This document shows positions 27,410 through 35,948 of a DNA stretch of 64,000 bases, one piece after another. The DNA is from Ruegeria sp. R14_0 (GTDB taxonomy: Bacteria; Pseudomonadota; Alphaproteobacteria; Rhodobacterales; Rhodobacteraceae): positions 496,001 through 560,000 of the forward strand of contig NZ_JAGHRC010000001.1 in the NCBI RefSeq assembly GCF_017743975.1. Direction: 5' to 3'. Both the position numbers and the translations under genes were made by a program. Position 1 is the stretch's first letter, and the number at the start of each line of letters is the position of its first letter. The notes beneath the pieces were generated by a model. The model had not been told where the DNA came from, did not search any database, and saw nothing but the letters and a program-made list of their open reading frames with translations.

Positions 27410-27675
27410 ACTTGGCTGCTCCTAACGCTCTGGAGAATACTAGTAAGACTCGGTTTTAATCTACAAGTTTGTCCAATGAATGCAGCGCAGAAAACCTCTA
27501 ATCGTTGCCTGAAGTGATGATAGGCTTGAAGAAGGCAAAGGGCTGATTTGGGACTCTGCGAAGGAAGGGTCCCCCGTTGCCCATCATCCGTACGCCCCAT
27601 TCCTAAGCCTTAAACTTCTTTCCGTCATAACTCCTTTGAACAAGCCGGGCAGAGCGGCGGCAGAAAGGAGCACAG

Positions 27676-28845
27676 ATGGTATTCGATTTCTTGCGTCGTG
27701 GATCGGCTGGCGAGGCACCAGAGGCGAAGGCGAGCGCGGCGGGTCCTGTGGTGGCGTGGCAGACGGGCGGGCGCGTGGCGTGGAGCCCTCGGGATGCGGT
27801 GTCGCTGACGCGGACGGGGTTTTCGGGGAACCCGGTGGGGTTTCGCTCGGTCAAACTGATTGCCGAGGCGGCGGCGGCTCTGCCTTTGGTGTTGCAGGAT
27901 CAGGCACAGCGCTATGAGACGCATCCGATCCTGTCGCTGATGCGCCGTCCGAATGCGGCGCAGGGGCGGGCGGAGTTGATGGAAGCTCTGTTCGGGCAGC
28001 TGCTGCTGTCGGGCAATGCCTACGTTGAGGCGGTTCAGGCTGAAGAAGGACTGCCAGTTGAGCTGCACGTTTTGCGCTCGGACCGGATGAGCGTCGTGCC
28101 AGGCGCGGATGGGTGGCCCAAGGCGTATGACTACGCGGTTGGTGGCAAGAAGCATCGGTTTGCGACAGACGCGATTTGCCACATCAAATCGTTCCACCCT
28201 CAGGATGACCACTATGGGTTCTCGCCGATGCAGGCGGCGGCGATGGCAATTGATGTGCATAACAGCGCGTCTCGGTGGTCGAAATCGCTGTTGGATAACG
28301 CGGCGCGGCCGTCGGGGGCGCTGGTGTGGAAGGGAGATGGCCATGGGGTGATGGCCGAAGATCAGTTCCGCCGTCTATCGGACGAGATCGAGCAGAACTA
28401 TCGCGGGGCGCGCAATGCTGGCCGACCGATGGTTCTGGAAGGCGGGCTGGATTGGAAGCCGATGGGTTTCTCGCCCTCGGACATGGAATTTCAAAAGACC
28501 AAGGAAGCCGCCGCCCGTGAGATCGCGCTGGCCTTTGGGGTCCCGCCGATGCTGCTGGGGATCCAAGGCGACGCGACCTATTCGAACTATCAGGAGGCCA
28601 ACCGGGCGTTCTATCGCCTGACCGTGCTGCCTCTGGTGACGCGGGTGGCGGCGGCGGTGTCCGAGTGGCTTTCGGGGTTCACGGGCGAACAGATGATGCT
28701 GAAGCCTGATCTGGATCAGGTGCCTGCATTGTCGGCGGAACGCGACGCGCAATGGGCGCGGGTCAGCCGGGCCGAGTTCCTGACCGAGGCTGAAAAACGC
28801 GCACTGCTGGGGCTGCCAGCGCTGTCGGATAGCGCGGATGGCTGA
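27676..28845 (+). CDS. GTA g3, HK97-type portal protein
   Basis: Forms the dodecameric DNA-entry ring at one capsid vertex. The 389-residue protein shows the HK97 portal pattern: VGFRSVKLIAEAAAALP, LMRRPN, LLLSGNAYVE, DNAARPSG and EIALAFGVPPMLLG (the conserved late motif). AAAGGAG precedes the ATG. Its last 8 bp overlap g3.5. Confidence 0.94.
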   Translation: MVFDFLRRGSAGEAPEAKASAAGPVVAWQTGGRVAWSPRDAVSLTRTGFSGNPVGFRSVKLIAEAAAALPLVLQDQAQRYETHPILSLMRRPNAAQGRAELMEALFGQLLLSGNAYVEAVQAEEGLPVELHVLRSDRMSVVPGADGWPKAYDYAVGGKKHRFATDAICHIKSFHPQDDHYGFSPMQAAAMAIDVHNSASRWSKSLLDNAARPSGALVWKGDGHGVMAEDQFRRLSDEIEQNYRGARNAGRPMVLEGGLDWKPMGFSPSDMEFQKTKEAAAREIALAFGVPPMLLGIQGDATYSNYQEANRAFYRLTVLPLVTRVAAAVSEWLSGFTGEQMMLKPDLDQVPALSAERDAQWARVSRAEFLTEAEKRALLGLPALSDSADG

Positions 28846-29056
28846 TGGGTATCCCCCGTTTGATTGCGCGCCGGGCCTGCGCCTGGCCGCGCATGAGAGA
28901 GTGGCCGAGATTCAGCATGCACATCTTTGCAGGCGCTTGGATCAGATCGAAGAGATGATGGAGCGGTTGGAGCGACGGTTATGGCTGACGGTTTATGGCG
29001 TAGCGGCCGTGATCCTGGCGCAGGCGTTCCAGTCCTTTCTGACGGTAACGCCATGA
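28838..29056 (+). CDS. GTA g3.5, small protein with a C-terminal hydrophobic helix
   Basis: A 72-residue protein in the slot of R. capsulatus g3.5, between portal and protease. The N-terminal half is polar, followed by an amphipathic segment (LDQIEEMMERLERR) and one hydrophobic stretch (about residues 49-68). Function is unknown. It overlaps portal and protease by 8 and 4 bp, which indicates translational coupling. Confidence 0.85.
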   Translation: MADGYPPFDCAPGLRLAAHERVAEIQHAHLCRRLDQIEEMMERLERRLWLTVYGVAAVILAQAFQSFLTVTP

Positions 29057-29628
29057 GTTCAGCGGGTTACATGGAGAAGTTTATGGATTTGGAACATAAA
29101 TTCGCACGGTTTGGCGACAGTCTGTCGGTCACCGATGACGCGGTGATTGAGGGTTATGCCAGCCTGTTCGGACAGGTCGATCAGGGCCGCGATGTGGTCC
29201 AGAAAGGGGCTTATGACGCCTCATTGGCCGAGCTAAAAAAGGCGGGTCAGCGGGTTAAAATGCTGTGGCAGCATGACCCGGCGCAGCCCATCGGCGTCTG
29301 GGATGAGGTGCGTGAGGATGACCGCGGCCTTTGGGTCAAAGGTCGCCTTTTGGAAAGCACCCAAAAAGGTCGCGAGGCGGCCGAGCTGATCCGCGCGGGC
29401 GCAATGGACGGGCTGTCCATTGGGTACCGCACGAGGCGGGCCGTGAAGAATGAAAAGGGCCAGAGGGTCCTGACCGAACTGGAGCTGTGGGAAGTGTCTT
29501 TGGTGACTTTCCCGATGCTGCCCAGTGCGCGGGTGGCGGCCAAGGGCGTGGACCCTGAGGCCGAGAACACCTGGCGTAGTATTGCCGAGGTGTTCAACAA
29601 CGCCCGGCTGGAGCTGGCGCGACCCTAG
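29053..29628 (+). CDS. GTA g4, prohead maturation protease (HK97 family)
   Basis: Serine protease that trims the capsid protein during head assembly. From the ATG at 29053 the product is 191 residues. The U35-type catalytic residues are visible: His74 in LWQHDPAQPIG, Ser122 in MDGLSIGYRT and Glu147 in ELELWEVSLVTFPM. It overlaps g3.5 by four bases (ATGA) and lies upstream of the capsid gene as in tailed phages. Confidence 0.93.
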   Translation: MSSAGYMEKFMDLEHKFARFGDSLSVTDDAVIEGYASLFGQVDQGRDVVQKGAYDASLAELKKAGQRVKMLWQHDPAQPIGVWDEVREDDRGLWVKGRLLESTQKGREAAELIRAGAMDGLSIGYRTRRAVKNEKGQRVLTELELWEVSLVTFPMLPSARVAAKGVDPEAENTWRSIAEVFNNARLELARP

Positions 29629-29660
29629 CGCCTCAAACCCACCCAGAAAAGGAAGTGCTG

Positions 29661-30839
29661 ATGAGCAAGACCGAGATCCCGGCCTTGACCGGAGAGGGTG
29701 CGCCCCTGGTTCAGGAGGTGAAGCAGGCGATGGCTGGCTTCGTGAATGAATTCAAGGGCCTGAAGGCCGAAGTTAAAACCCAACTGCAACAGACAGAAGA
29801 GCGACTGACCATGCTGGATCGTAAATCAACCATTGCGGCGCGTCCGCACCTTGCGGCCTCGATCGAAGACGGTGCCCCGCACCAAAAGGCCTTTGATGCC
29901 TATGTGCGTTCGGGCGAGGATGACGGGCTGCGCGGGCTTGAGATGGAGTCGAAATCTTTGTCCAGTGCGGTCAACAGCGATGGTGGCTACCTGGTTGATC
30001 CGCAGACGGCCGAGATTATCAAGTCGGTGCTAAAGTCCACTGCTTCGATCCGTTCGATTGCGTCGGTGGTGAATGTCGAGGCCAACTCGTTTGATGTGCT
30101 GATCGATCACACCGACGTTGGTGCGGGTTGGGCGGATGAGAATACCGCAGCAACGGAAACCGCGACGCCGTCGATTGACCGTATCTCGATTGCGCTTCAC
30201 GAGTTGAGCGCGCTGCCCAAGGCGTCACAACGTTTGCTGGATGACAGCGCGTTTGATGTCGAAGGCTGGCTGGCCGGTCGTATCGCCGACAAGTTCGCCC
30301 GCGCCGAGGCGGCGGCCTTCATCTCGGGCGATGGGGCGGACAAGCCGAAGGGCATTCTGGATCACGCCAAGGTCGACAATGATGTCTGGACCTGGGGCAA
30401 TATTGGCTATGTGCCCACGGGTATTGCGGGCGGCGTTGAGGCGGATGCGATTGTCGATGTGGTCTATGCGCTGGGTGCCCAGTACCGCGTTAACGGCACG
30501 TTCGTGATGAACTCGAAAACCGCTGGTCTGATCCGCAAGCTGAAGGACAGCGATGGCCGGTTCCTGTGGTCCGATGGTCTGGCCGCCGGTGAGCCTGCGC
30601 GCTTGATGGGCTATCCGGTTCTGATCGCCGAGGACATGCCGGATGCGGGCACCGACAGCTTCTCGATCGCGTTTGGTGACTTCCAGGCCGGTTACACCAT
30701 TGCCGAGCGTCCTGACCTGCGCGTGCTGCGCGACCCGTTCAGCGCCAAGCCGCATGTTCTGTTCTACGCGACCAAGCGCGTGGGCGGCGACGTGAGCGAC
30801 TTTGCTGCAATCAAGCTGGTGAAATTCGGCGCCGCCTAA
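29661..30839 (+). CDS. GTA g5, major capsid protein (HK97 fold)
   Basis: Main head protein. From the ATG at 29661 (AGGA seven bases upstream) it is 392 residues; a GTG six bases earlier is less likely. The N-terminal hundred residues are helical (FKGLKAEVKTQLQQTEERL), the delta domain that the protease removes. The mature part begins near LSSAVNSDGGYLVDPQTAE, and SAKPHVLFYATKRVGGDV near the end is typical of the P-domain. A strong hairpin follows the stop. Confidence 0.96.
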   Translation: MSKTEIPALTGEGAPLVQEVKQAMAGFVNEFKGLKAEVKTQLQQTEERLTMLDRKSTIAARPHLAASIEDGAPHQKAFDAYVRSGEDDGLRGLEMESKSLSSAVNSDGGYLVDPQTAEIIKSVLKSTASIRSIASVVNVEANSFDVLIDHTDVGAGWADENTAATETATPSIDRISIALHELSALPKASQRLLDDSAFDVEGWLAGRIADKFARAEAAAFISGDGADKPKGILDHAKVDNDVWTWGNIGYVPTGIAGGVEADAIVDVVYALGAQYRVNGTFVMNSKTAGLIRKLKDSDGRFLWSDGLAAGEPARLMGYPVLIAEDMPDAGTDSFSIAFGDFQAGYTIAERPDLRVLRDPFSAKPHVLFYATKRVGGDVSDFAAIKLVKFGAA

Positions 30840-30851
30840 GTGGTGATGGAT

Positions 30852-30874
30852 CCGAGGGGCCGCTGGCCCCTCGG
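30852..30874 (+). repeat. Strong hairpin just after the capsid gene
   Basis: CCGAGGGGCC and GGCCCCTCGG are perfect 10-bp arms with a 3-base loop, starting 12 bp after the capsid stop. No T-run follows, so it is unlikely to be a simple terminator. An mRNA 3'-end stabiliser or processing barrier is more probable. It occupies the largest gap (171 bp) inside g3-g15. Confidence 0.6.
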
Positions 30875-31010
30875 GCGGCGGGCGCGGGCCGGGGTGAGAT
30901 CCCTTGCGTTGTCTAGCTGCTCCCCTCCGTCCGAGCAACGTGGGGCGGCGCGTGCCCGTCATTTTCCAAGGATGAGGCCCCGGAGGGGTCCGAGATTGCG
31001 GAGTGAATGG

Positions 31011-31610
31011 ATGATGTTGATCGAAGAGACCGCCATCGCGGATGCGGCGTTGCCGGTGGATCAGTTCAAGGCGCATCTGCGGCTGGGCACGGGATTTGCC
31101 GAAGACAGCGTGCAGGACGAAGTACTGAAGGGTTTCCTGCGTGCGGCGATTGCAGCGATTGAAGCACGCACTGGTAAAGTCCTGATCGAGCGGGAGTTTT
31201 CCTGGAGCTTGAACGTTTGGCGGGACCAGTCAGGTGAAGTGTTGCCGGTGGCTCCGGTCACCCAGATCAGTAGCGTGACCTTGGTTGCTGCAGACGGCGC
31301 TCAGACCGCTCTGGCTACAGATGTGTACCGTGCCGAGAAAGACAGTCAGCGCCCAAAGCTGCGTCCCAAGGGGACATTTCTGCCGAAGATCGCCAAGGGC
31401 GGTTCGGTTAGGATCGTGTTTTCTGCTGGCATGGCCGCAGATTGGGGCGGTTTGCCCGCCGATCTGGGGCAGGCGGTATTGCTGTTGGCTGCGCACTACT
31501 ACGAATACCGGGACGAGACTGCGCTGGGCGCGGGGTGCATGCCTTTTGGGGTCACAAGCCTGATCCAGCGGTACCGCACTGTGCGGTTTGGTGCTGGGGT
31601 GACGCAATGA
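31011..31610 (+). CDS. GTA g6, head-tail connector (adaptor)
   Basis: Builds the ring below the portal. From the ATG at 31011 (GGAG upstream) the product is 199 residues; a second ATG follows at once. It shows the gp6/DUF-type connector pattern: VDQFKAHLRL, an all-helical N-terminal domain with AAIAAIEARTGKVLI, a central sheet, and LGQAVLLLAAHYYEYRD. The open frame upstream to 30840 runs through the capsid 3' hairpin and is not coding. Confidence 0.9.
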   Translation: MMLIEETAIADAALPVDQFKAHLRLGTGFAEDSVQDEVLKGFLRAAIAAIEARTGKVLIEREFSWSLNVWRDQSGEVLPVAPVTQISSVTLVAADGAQTALATDVYRAEKDSQRPKLRPKGTFLPKIAKGGSVRIVFSAGMAADWGGLPADLGQAVLLLAAHYYEYRDETALGAGCMPFGVTSLIQRYRTVRFGAGVTQ

Positions 31611-31945
31611 AGGCGCCGCGGCTAAACCGAAAGCTCGTTTTAGAAGCGCCGGTCCGTGTGGCTGATGGGTCAGGTGGGTTCACCGAGACATGGACGGCGC
31701 TTGGCACCCTCTGGGCCGAGGTCACGGCGCGCAGCGGGGCCGAGCGCAAGGTGGCTGGTATTCCCGTTTCACGGGTAGGCTACCGCATTGTGGTCCGGGG
31801 CGCTCCGCAGGGGTCCGGCTTGCGGCCATCCCCGGATCAGCGGTTCACCGAAGGCGCACGCCGCTTTGTGATCCGCGCGGTCGCCGAACGTGACCCTCGT
31901 GGTCAGTACCTGACCTGTTTCGCAGATGAAGAGGTGGCGGCATGA
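31607..31945 (+). CDS. GTA g7, head-closure/stopper protein
   Basis: A 112-residue protein of the phage head-tail joining family. It has the usual start LNRKLVLEAPVRVADGSGGF and TETWTALGTLWAEV, followed by the RFTEGARRFVIRAVAERDP sheet. It overlaps both g6 and g8 by 4 bp. Confidence 0.92.
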   Translation: MKAPRLNRKLVLEAPVRVADGSGGFTETWTALGTLWAEVTARSGAERKVAGIPVSRVGYRIVVRGAPQGSGLRPSPDQRFTEGARRFVIRAVAERDPRGQYLTCFADEEVAA

Positions 31946-32355
31946 GCTATGGCGTTTCAGCAGCCTTACAGGCGGCGGTGTTTCAGCTGTTGTCTGACAA
32001 CGCGCAGGTCAGCGCCCTTGCGAGTGGCGCGATCTATGACGCGGTTCCAGCGGGTGCAGTTCCACAGACCTATGTGACGTTGGGACCGGAAGAGGTGCGC
32101 GATGCGTCGGATCGGTCAGGCAATGGTGCAGTGCACCGTTTTACAGTGTCAGTCGTGTCCGAGGCCGCCGGGTTTGGGGCTGCCAAGACCCTGGCCGGTG
32201 CAGTTTGTGATGCGCTGGAAGAGGGCACGCCCAGCCTGGATCGAGGGCGCCTTGTGGGCCTGTGGTTCGAACGTGCCTCGGCCCGGCGGACCGGAACCGG
32301 CGGCGCAATCCGCCAGATCGACCTGAGATTCCGCGCGCGCGTGGAAGACGACTAA
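31942..32355 (+). CDS. GTA g8, tail terminator (DUF3168)
   Basis: A 137-residue tail-completion protein. Features typical of DUF3168 are present: ALQAAVFQLLSDNAQVSALA, IYDAVPAGAVPQTYVTLGPE and IRQIDLRFRARVED at the C-terminus. It caps the tail tube on the head side. Followed after 20 bp by the tail tube gene. Confidence 0.92.
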   Translation: MSYGVSAALQAAVFQLLSDNAQVSALASGAIYDAVPAGAVPQTYVTLGPEEVRDASDRSGNGAVHRFTVSVVSEAAGFGAAKTLAGAVCDALEEGTPSLDRGRLVGLWFERASARRTGTGGAIRQIDLRFRARVEDD

Positions 32356-32375
32356 ACTATCAACGGAGTGAGCAT

Positions 32376-32789
32376 ATGGGTGCCCAGAACGGCAAGGACC
32401 TTTTGGTCAAAGTGGATATGAACGGCAGCGGCCTGTTTGAAACCATCGCGGGACTGCGCGCCACGCGGGTCAGTTTCAACGCAGAAAGCGTGGATGTCAC
32501 CAGTCTGGAAAGCCAGGGCGGCTGGCGTGAACTGCTGTCAGGTGCCGGAGTCAAATCTGCGTCGATTTCCGGCTCGGGCGTGTTCAAGGACGCCGGAACG
32601 GATGAGCGCACGCGGCAATTGTTTTTTGATGGAGAAACGCCCGAGTTTCAGGTCATCATTCCGGATTTCGGGATCGTCGAAGGTCCATTTCAGGTCACGG
32701 GCATCGAATATGCGGGCTCGCATAACGGTGAGGCGACCTATGAGATGAGCCTGGCCAGCGCTGGCGCGCTGAGCTTTGCGGCGCTGTAA
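32376..32789 (+). CDS. GTA g9, major tail (tube) protein
   Basis: The 137-residue tube subunit. The start MGAQNGKDLLVKVDMNG is characteristic of the TP901-1/GTA tail family, followed by VSFNAESVDVTSLES and GSGVFKDAGTDERTR. CGGAG lies upstream of the ATG. Confidence 0.94.
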   Translation: MGAQNGKDLLVKVDMNGSGLFETIAGLRATRVSFNAESVDVTSLESQGGWRELLSGAGVKSASISGSGVFKDAGTDERTRQLFFDGETPEFQVIIPDFGIVEGPFQVTGIEYAGSHNGEATYEMSLASAGALSFAAL

Positions 32790-32794
32790 ATCCG

Positions 32795-33115
32795 ATGGCC
32801 AATCCGTGGACGGGCGAAGTGGCATTGACCATCGATGGAGAGCGGCGGGTGCTCAAGCTGACGCTGGGCGCTTTGGCGGAATTGGAAACGGAACTGGGCA
32901 CTGGCTCGCTGGTGGATCTGGTTCAGCGGTTCGAGGGTGGGGCTTACTCCAGCCGCGACGTGCTGGCGCTGATCGTGGCCGGGTTGCGGGGCGGTGGCGC
33001 CGATGTGGCCCGCGCCGACCTGCTGCGGGCCGAGATCGAGGGCGGGCCGATGGCGGGCGCACGGGCGGCGGCCGAGCTGCTGGCCCGGGCCTTTATGGTC
33101 CCCGAGCAGGCATGA
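32795..33115 (+). CDS. GTA g10, tail assembly chaperone
   Basis: A 106-residue protein of the gene-transfer-agent TAC family: MANPWTGEVALTIDGERRVLKL, then LGALAELETELGTGSLVDL (each shown partly). In phages the chaperone coats the tape measure during tail assembly. It overlaps g10.1 by 4 bp. Confidence 0.92.
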   Translation: MANPWTGEVALTIDGERRVLKLTLGALAELETELGTGSLVDLVQRFEGGAYSSRDVLALIVAGLRGGGADVARADLLRAEIEGGPMAGARAAAELLARAFMVPEQA

Positions 33116-33321
33116 GCGGGTTCAATTGGCCTGTCCTTATGCGGGCCGGGATGACCGGCCTGCGTCTGACGCCGGATCAGTTCTGGCGGCTGACGCCAGC
33201 CGAGCTGCAGCTGATGCTGGGACAGGGCGCAGGCCTGCCCGCAATGAACCGGGCGGGCCTGGATGCCTTGTTGGCGGCCTACCCGGACACAACACAAGGA
33301 GAGCGTGATGACGGATCGTGA
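33112..33321 (+). CDS. GTA g10.1, small tail chaperone-like protein
   Basis: A 69-residue protein in the g10.1 slot. The pattern FWRLTPAELQLMLG is the signature of the small phage tail assembly chaperone found beside g10 in Rhodobacterales GTAs. It overlaps g10 by 4 bp and g11 by 14 bp. Together g10 and g10.1 may act like the paired G/GT chaperones of siphophages; this is inference. Confidence 0.88.
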   Translation: MSGFNWPVLMRAGMTGLRLTPDQFWRLTPAELQLMLGQGAGLPAMNRAGLDALLAAYPDTTQGERDDGS

Positions 33322-33970
33322 CGGGTTCGATGACCTGCAGGAGCGCGGTGAGGCGCTGGGCGACTCGCTTGGCGATGCGGCCTCGATGGCGGCGGCTTTC
33401 GACAGCCAGATGAAACGGATCAGCGCCGCGTTTGAAGAAACGGGCAAGGATGTCGCCACGCTGGAACGCGGTATGTCCAGCGGATTGCGCAAAGCCTTCG
33501 ATGGCGTGGTGCTGGACGGGATGAACCTGTCGGATGCGCTGGACGTTCTGAAAAACTCGATGATCCGCACGGCCTATTCGGCGGCGATCAAACCGGTGAC
33601 GGATCATTTCGGCGGTATGTTGGCTGGAACAGTTGGCGGGTTGGTGCAGGGTCTGTTGCCCTTTGCCAATGGCGGCAGCTTTTCACAGGGACGTGTCATG
33701 CCTTTTGCCAATGGCGGCGTCGTCAGCAGCCCGACCATGTTTCCCATGCGCGGCGCAACGGGACTGATGGGCGAAGCTGGGCCCGAGGCGATCATGCCTC
33801 TTGCGCGCGGGCCAGATGGAAAGCTGGGTGTGCGCAACTCGGGCGGCGGGCGCGCCGTTAACGTGGTGATGAACATCACCACACCGGATGTACAGGGGTT
33901 CCGCCGCAGTCAAAACCAGATCGCCGCACAGATGAGCCGCGCGTTGGGGCGCGGCAGTCGCAACAGGTAA
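33308..33970 (+). CDS. GTA g11, tape measure protein
   Basis: Sets tail length. At 220 residues it is very short for a tape measure, in line with the short GTA tail. The N-terminal half is helical (LGDSLGDAASMAAAFDSQMK), a hydrophobic segment (about 95-120, GGMLAGTVGGLVQGLLPFA) follows, and the C-terminal half has the family's PFANGGVVSSPTMFP and MGEAGPEAIMPLARGPDGKLG motifs. The start is the ATG at 33308, within the end of g10.1. Confidence 0.93.
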   Translation: MTDRDGFDDLQERGEALGDSLGDAASMAAAFDSQMKRISAAFEETGKDVATLERGMSSGLRKAFDGVVLDGMNLSDALDVLKNSMIRTAYSAAIKPVTDHFGGMLAGTVGGLVQGLLPFANGGSFSQGRVMPFANGGVVSSPTMFPMRGATGLMGEAGPEAIMPLARGPDGKLGVRNSGGGRAVNVVMNITTPDVQGFRRSQNQIAAQMSRALGRGSRNR

Positions 33971-33985
33971 ATCAGGGAGCAGGCC

Positions 33986-34618
33986 ATGAATTTCCACGAG
34001 GTTAGATTTCCAGCCAGCCTGAGCTTTGGCTCGGTTGGTGGTCCCGAACGGCGCACGGATATTGTGACGCTGGCCAACGGGTTTGAAGAACGCAACACGC
34101 CTTGGGCCCATTCCCGCCGTCGCTATGACGCAGGGCTTGGGATGCGATCGCTGGATGACATTGAGACGTTGATCTCGTTCTTCGAGGCGCGGCAGGGGCA
34201 GATGTTCGGGTTCCGGTGGAAGGATTGGTCTGATTTCAAATCCGGTGCAGCGACGGCCGAGGTCGGCAACGCCGACCAAACGATCGCGCGTGGTGACGGC
34301 AAGACGACCGAGTTCCAGCTGATAAAAACCTACAGCTCGGGTGGGTTCAAATACGTCCGGCCGATCATCAAGCCGGTTCTGGGCACTGTGAAACTGGGCC
34401 TTGAGCAGGACGAAATGCGCGAGGGCGTGGATTTCGAGGTGGATTTGGCCCGCGGTCGTGTCTCATTCAAAAATGCGCCGCCGCGGGATGTCGAGATCAC
34501 CGCGGGGTTCGAGTTCGATGTGCCGGTGCGTTTTGATACCGACAAGATTCAGACCAGCGTAGCCAGCTTCCAGGCAGGCGACGTGCCGAATGTCCCCGTG
34601 GTCGAGGTGCGCGTCTGA
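33986..34618 (+). CDS. GTA g12, distal tail protein (DUF2460)
   Basis: A 210-residue baseplate ring component. The DUF2460 features are clear: FHEVRFPASLSFGSVGGPERRTDIV at the N-terminus (first 20 residues typical), RRRYDAG-like SRRRYDAGLG, FFEARQGQMFGFRWKDWSDF and a C-terminal FEFDVPVRFDTDKI. Its stop codon overlaps the g13 ATG by one base. Confidence 0.94.
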   Translation: MNFHEVRFPASLSFGSVGGPERRTDIVTLANGFEERNTPWAHSRRRYDAGLGMRSLDDIETLISFFEARQGQMFGFRWKDWSDFKSGAATAEVGNADQTIARGDGKTTEFQLIKTYSSGGFKYVRPIIKPVLGTVKLGLEQDEMREGVDFEVDLARGRVSFKNAPPRDVEITAGFEFDVPVRFDTDKIQTSVASFQAGDVPNVPVVEVRV

Positions 34619-35505
34619 TGAGCGGTGACAAAAACGGATTGCAGGCGCATCTGCAGAGCGGAGTTACAACCACGTGTCGGTGCTGGGCCATTCAGCGTTC
34701 GGACGGGCAGGTCTACGGGTTCACCGATCACGATATGGAACTGCGCTTTGACGGGCTGACCTTCAAGGCCAGCACGGGCCTGACCGCTGCAGCAATCGAG
34801 CAGGCGACCGGGCTTTCGATTGACAACTCCGAGGCGATGGGAGCGCTGTCGGATGCGGCGATCACAGAAGATGACATCGAGGCCGGTCGGTTCGACGGTG
34901 CGCAGGTCCGCGCATGGTTGGTCAATTGGGCTGACACAGATCAGAGGGTACTGCAGTTTCGCGGCTCGATCGGTGAAATGCGGCGCGGCGGCGGTGCGTT
35001 CCATGCCGAGTTGCGCGGGCTGACGGATCTGTTGAACCGCCCCTTGGGTCGCATCTATCAGAAACCATGCACAGCAGTTCTGGGCGACGCGTCCTGCCGG
35101 TTCAAGGTGACCTCTTCGGGCTTTCAGGCTGAAGCCGAGGTGGTCAGCCTGTCAGCGGGCAGCGTGCTGCAACTACGTGGGGCCGAGGCGCCTGATACAG
35201 CTTGGTTCGAACGTGGTCGTCTGGACGTCATTACCGGCAAGGCCGTGGGGCTTTGGGCGTCGGTCAAACAGGACGAGCGCATCGCGGGCGGGCGCAACCT
35301 AACCTTGTGGACAGGCATCAGCGGCGGTTTGGCCAAAGGCGACCGCGTTCGGTTAACGGCGGGTTGCGACAAACGCATGGAGACCTGCCGAAAGAAGTTC
35401 AACAACCTCATCAATTTCCAGGGGTTTCCTGACCTGCCGGGCGAAGACTGGGTGATGGCTGTTCCCAAGAAAGACAACCCGAACAAGGGGGGCAGCAGAC
35501 GATGA
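34618..35505 (+). CDS. GTA g13, tail hub protein (DUF2163 with BR0599-type C-terminus)
   Basis: The 295-residue hub links the distal tail ring to g15. The start region LQSGVTTTCRCWAIQRSDG and the DHDMELRFDGL segment are typical. Four cysteines in QKPCTAVLGDASC and AGCDKRMETC match the iron-sulfur cluster ligands known for this hub family in the RcGTA structure. The C-terminal NNLINFQGFPDLPG is the BR0599 signature. It overlaps g14 by 4 bp. Confidence 0.93.
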   Translation: MSGDKNGLQAHLQSGVTTTCRCWAIQRSDGQVYGFTDHDMELRFDGLTFKASTGLTAAAIEQATGLSIDNSEAMGALSDAAITEDDIEAGRFDGAQVRAWLVNWADTDQRVLQFRGSIGEMRRGGGAFHAELRGLTDLLNRPLGRIYQKPCTAVLGDASCRFKVTSSGFQAEAEVVSLSAGSVLQLRGAEAPDTAWFERGRLDVITGKAVGLWASVKQDERIAGGRNLTLWTGISGGLAKGDRVRLTAGCDKRMETCRKKFNNLINFQGFPDLPGEDWVMAVPKKDNPNKGGSRR

Positions 35506-35948
35506 GCGTCGCAAGACAAGACATAGTGAGCGAAGCCCGTACTTGGCTGGGTACACCTTATGTGCATCAGGCATCCGTCAGGGGTGCAGGCACCGATTGC
35601 CTGGGGTTGTTGCGCGGCATCTGGCGCACGCTTTATGGGGCAGAGCCCGAGGCGGTGCCGAGCTATAGCATGGACTGGTCCGAACCACAGGGCGAAGAAC
35701 GCATGTGGGCGGCTGCGCGCCGCCACCTGACGGCCAAATCGCCCGACGATCTAGAGCCCGGGGACGTCTTGCTGTTTCGAATGCGCGACGGTGGCGTGGC
35801 CAAGCATGTGGGCGTTGTCAGCGAAACCGGGGCCGTTCCCCGGTTCATTCACGCCTATTCCGGGCACGGCGTTGTCGAAAACGCCCTAAGCGGCCCCTGG
35901 CAGCGCCGGGTTGTCGCCTGTTTCGCATTTCCGCTGGAGGTCAGGTAA
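35502..35948 (+). CDS. GTA g14, NlpC/P60-type cell-wall peptidase
   Basis: A 148-residue cysteine peptidase that probably opens the recipient's peptidoglycan. The catalytic triad can be read as Cys33 (GTDCLGLLRGIW), His102 (VAKHVGVV) and His117 (RFIHAYS). It lies between hub and fiber genes, exactly as in RcGTA; one base separates its stop from the g15 ATG. Confidence 0.94.
   Translation: MSVARQDIVSEARTWLGTPYVHQASVRGAGTDCLGLLRGIWRTLYGAEPEAVPSYSMDWSEPQGEERMWAAARRHLTAKSPDDLEPGDVLLFRMRDGGVAKHVGVVSETGAVPRFIHAYSGHGVVENALSGPWQRRVVACFAFPLEVR

Noticed and set aside
27406-27600. 64-codon frame upstream of the inserted GTA-region gene
   Set aside because: No ribosome site or protein-like pattern; the interval more likely holds that gene's promoter.
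26554-27675. Insertion sequence or integron in the GTA insert
   Set aside because: No transposase, integrase, terminal inverted repeats or target duplication could be seen at the borders.
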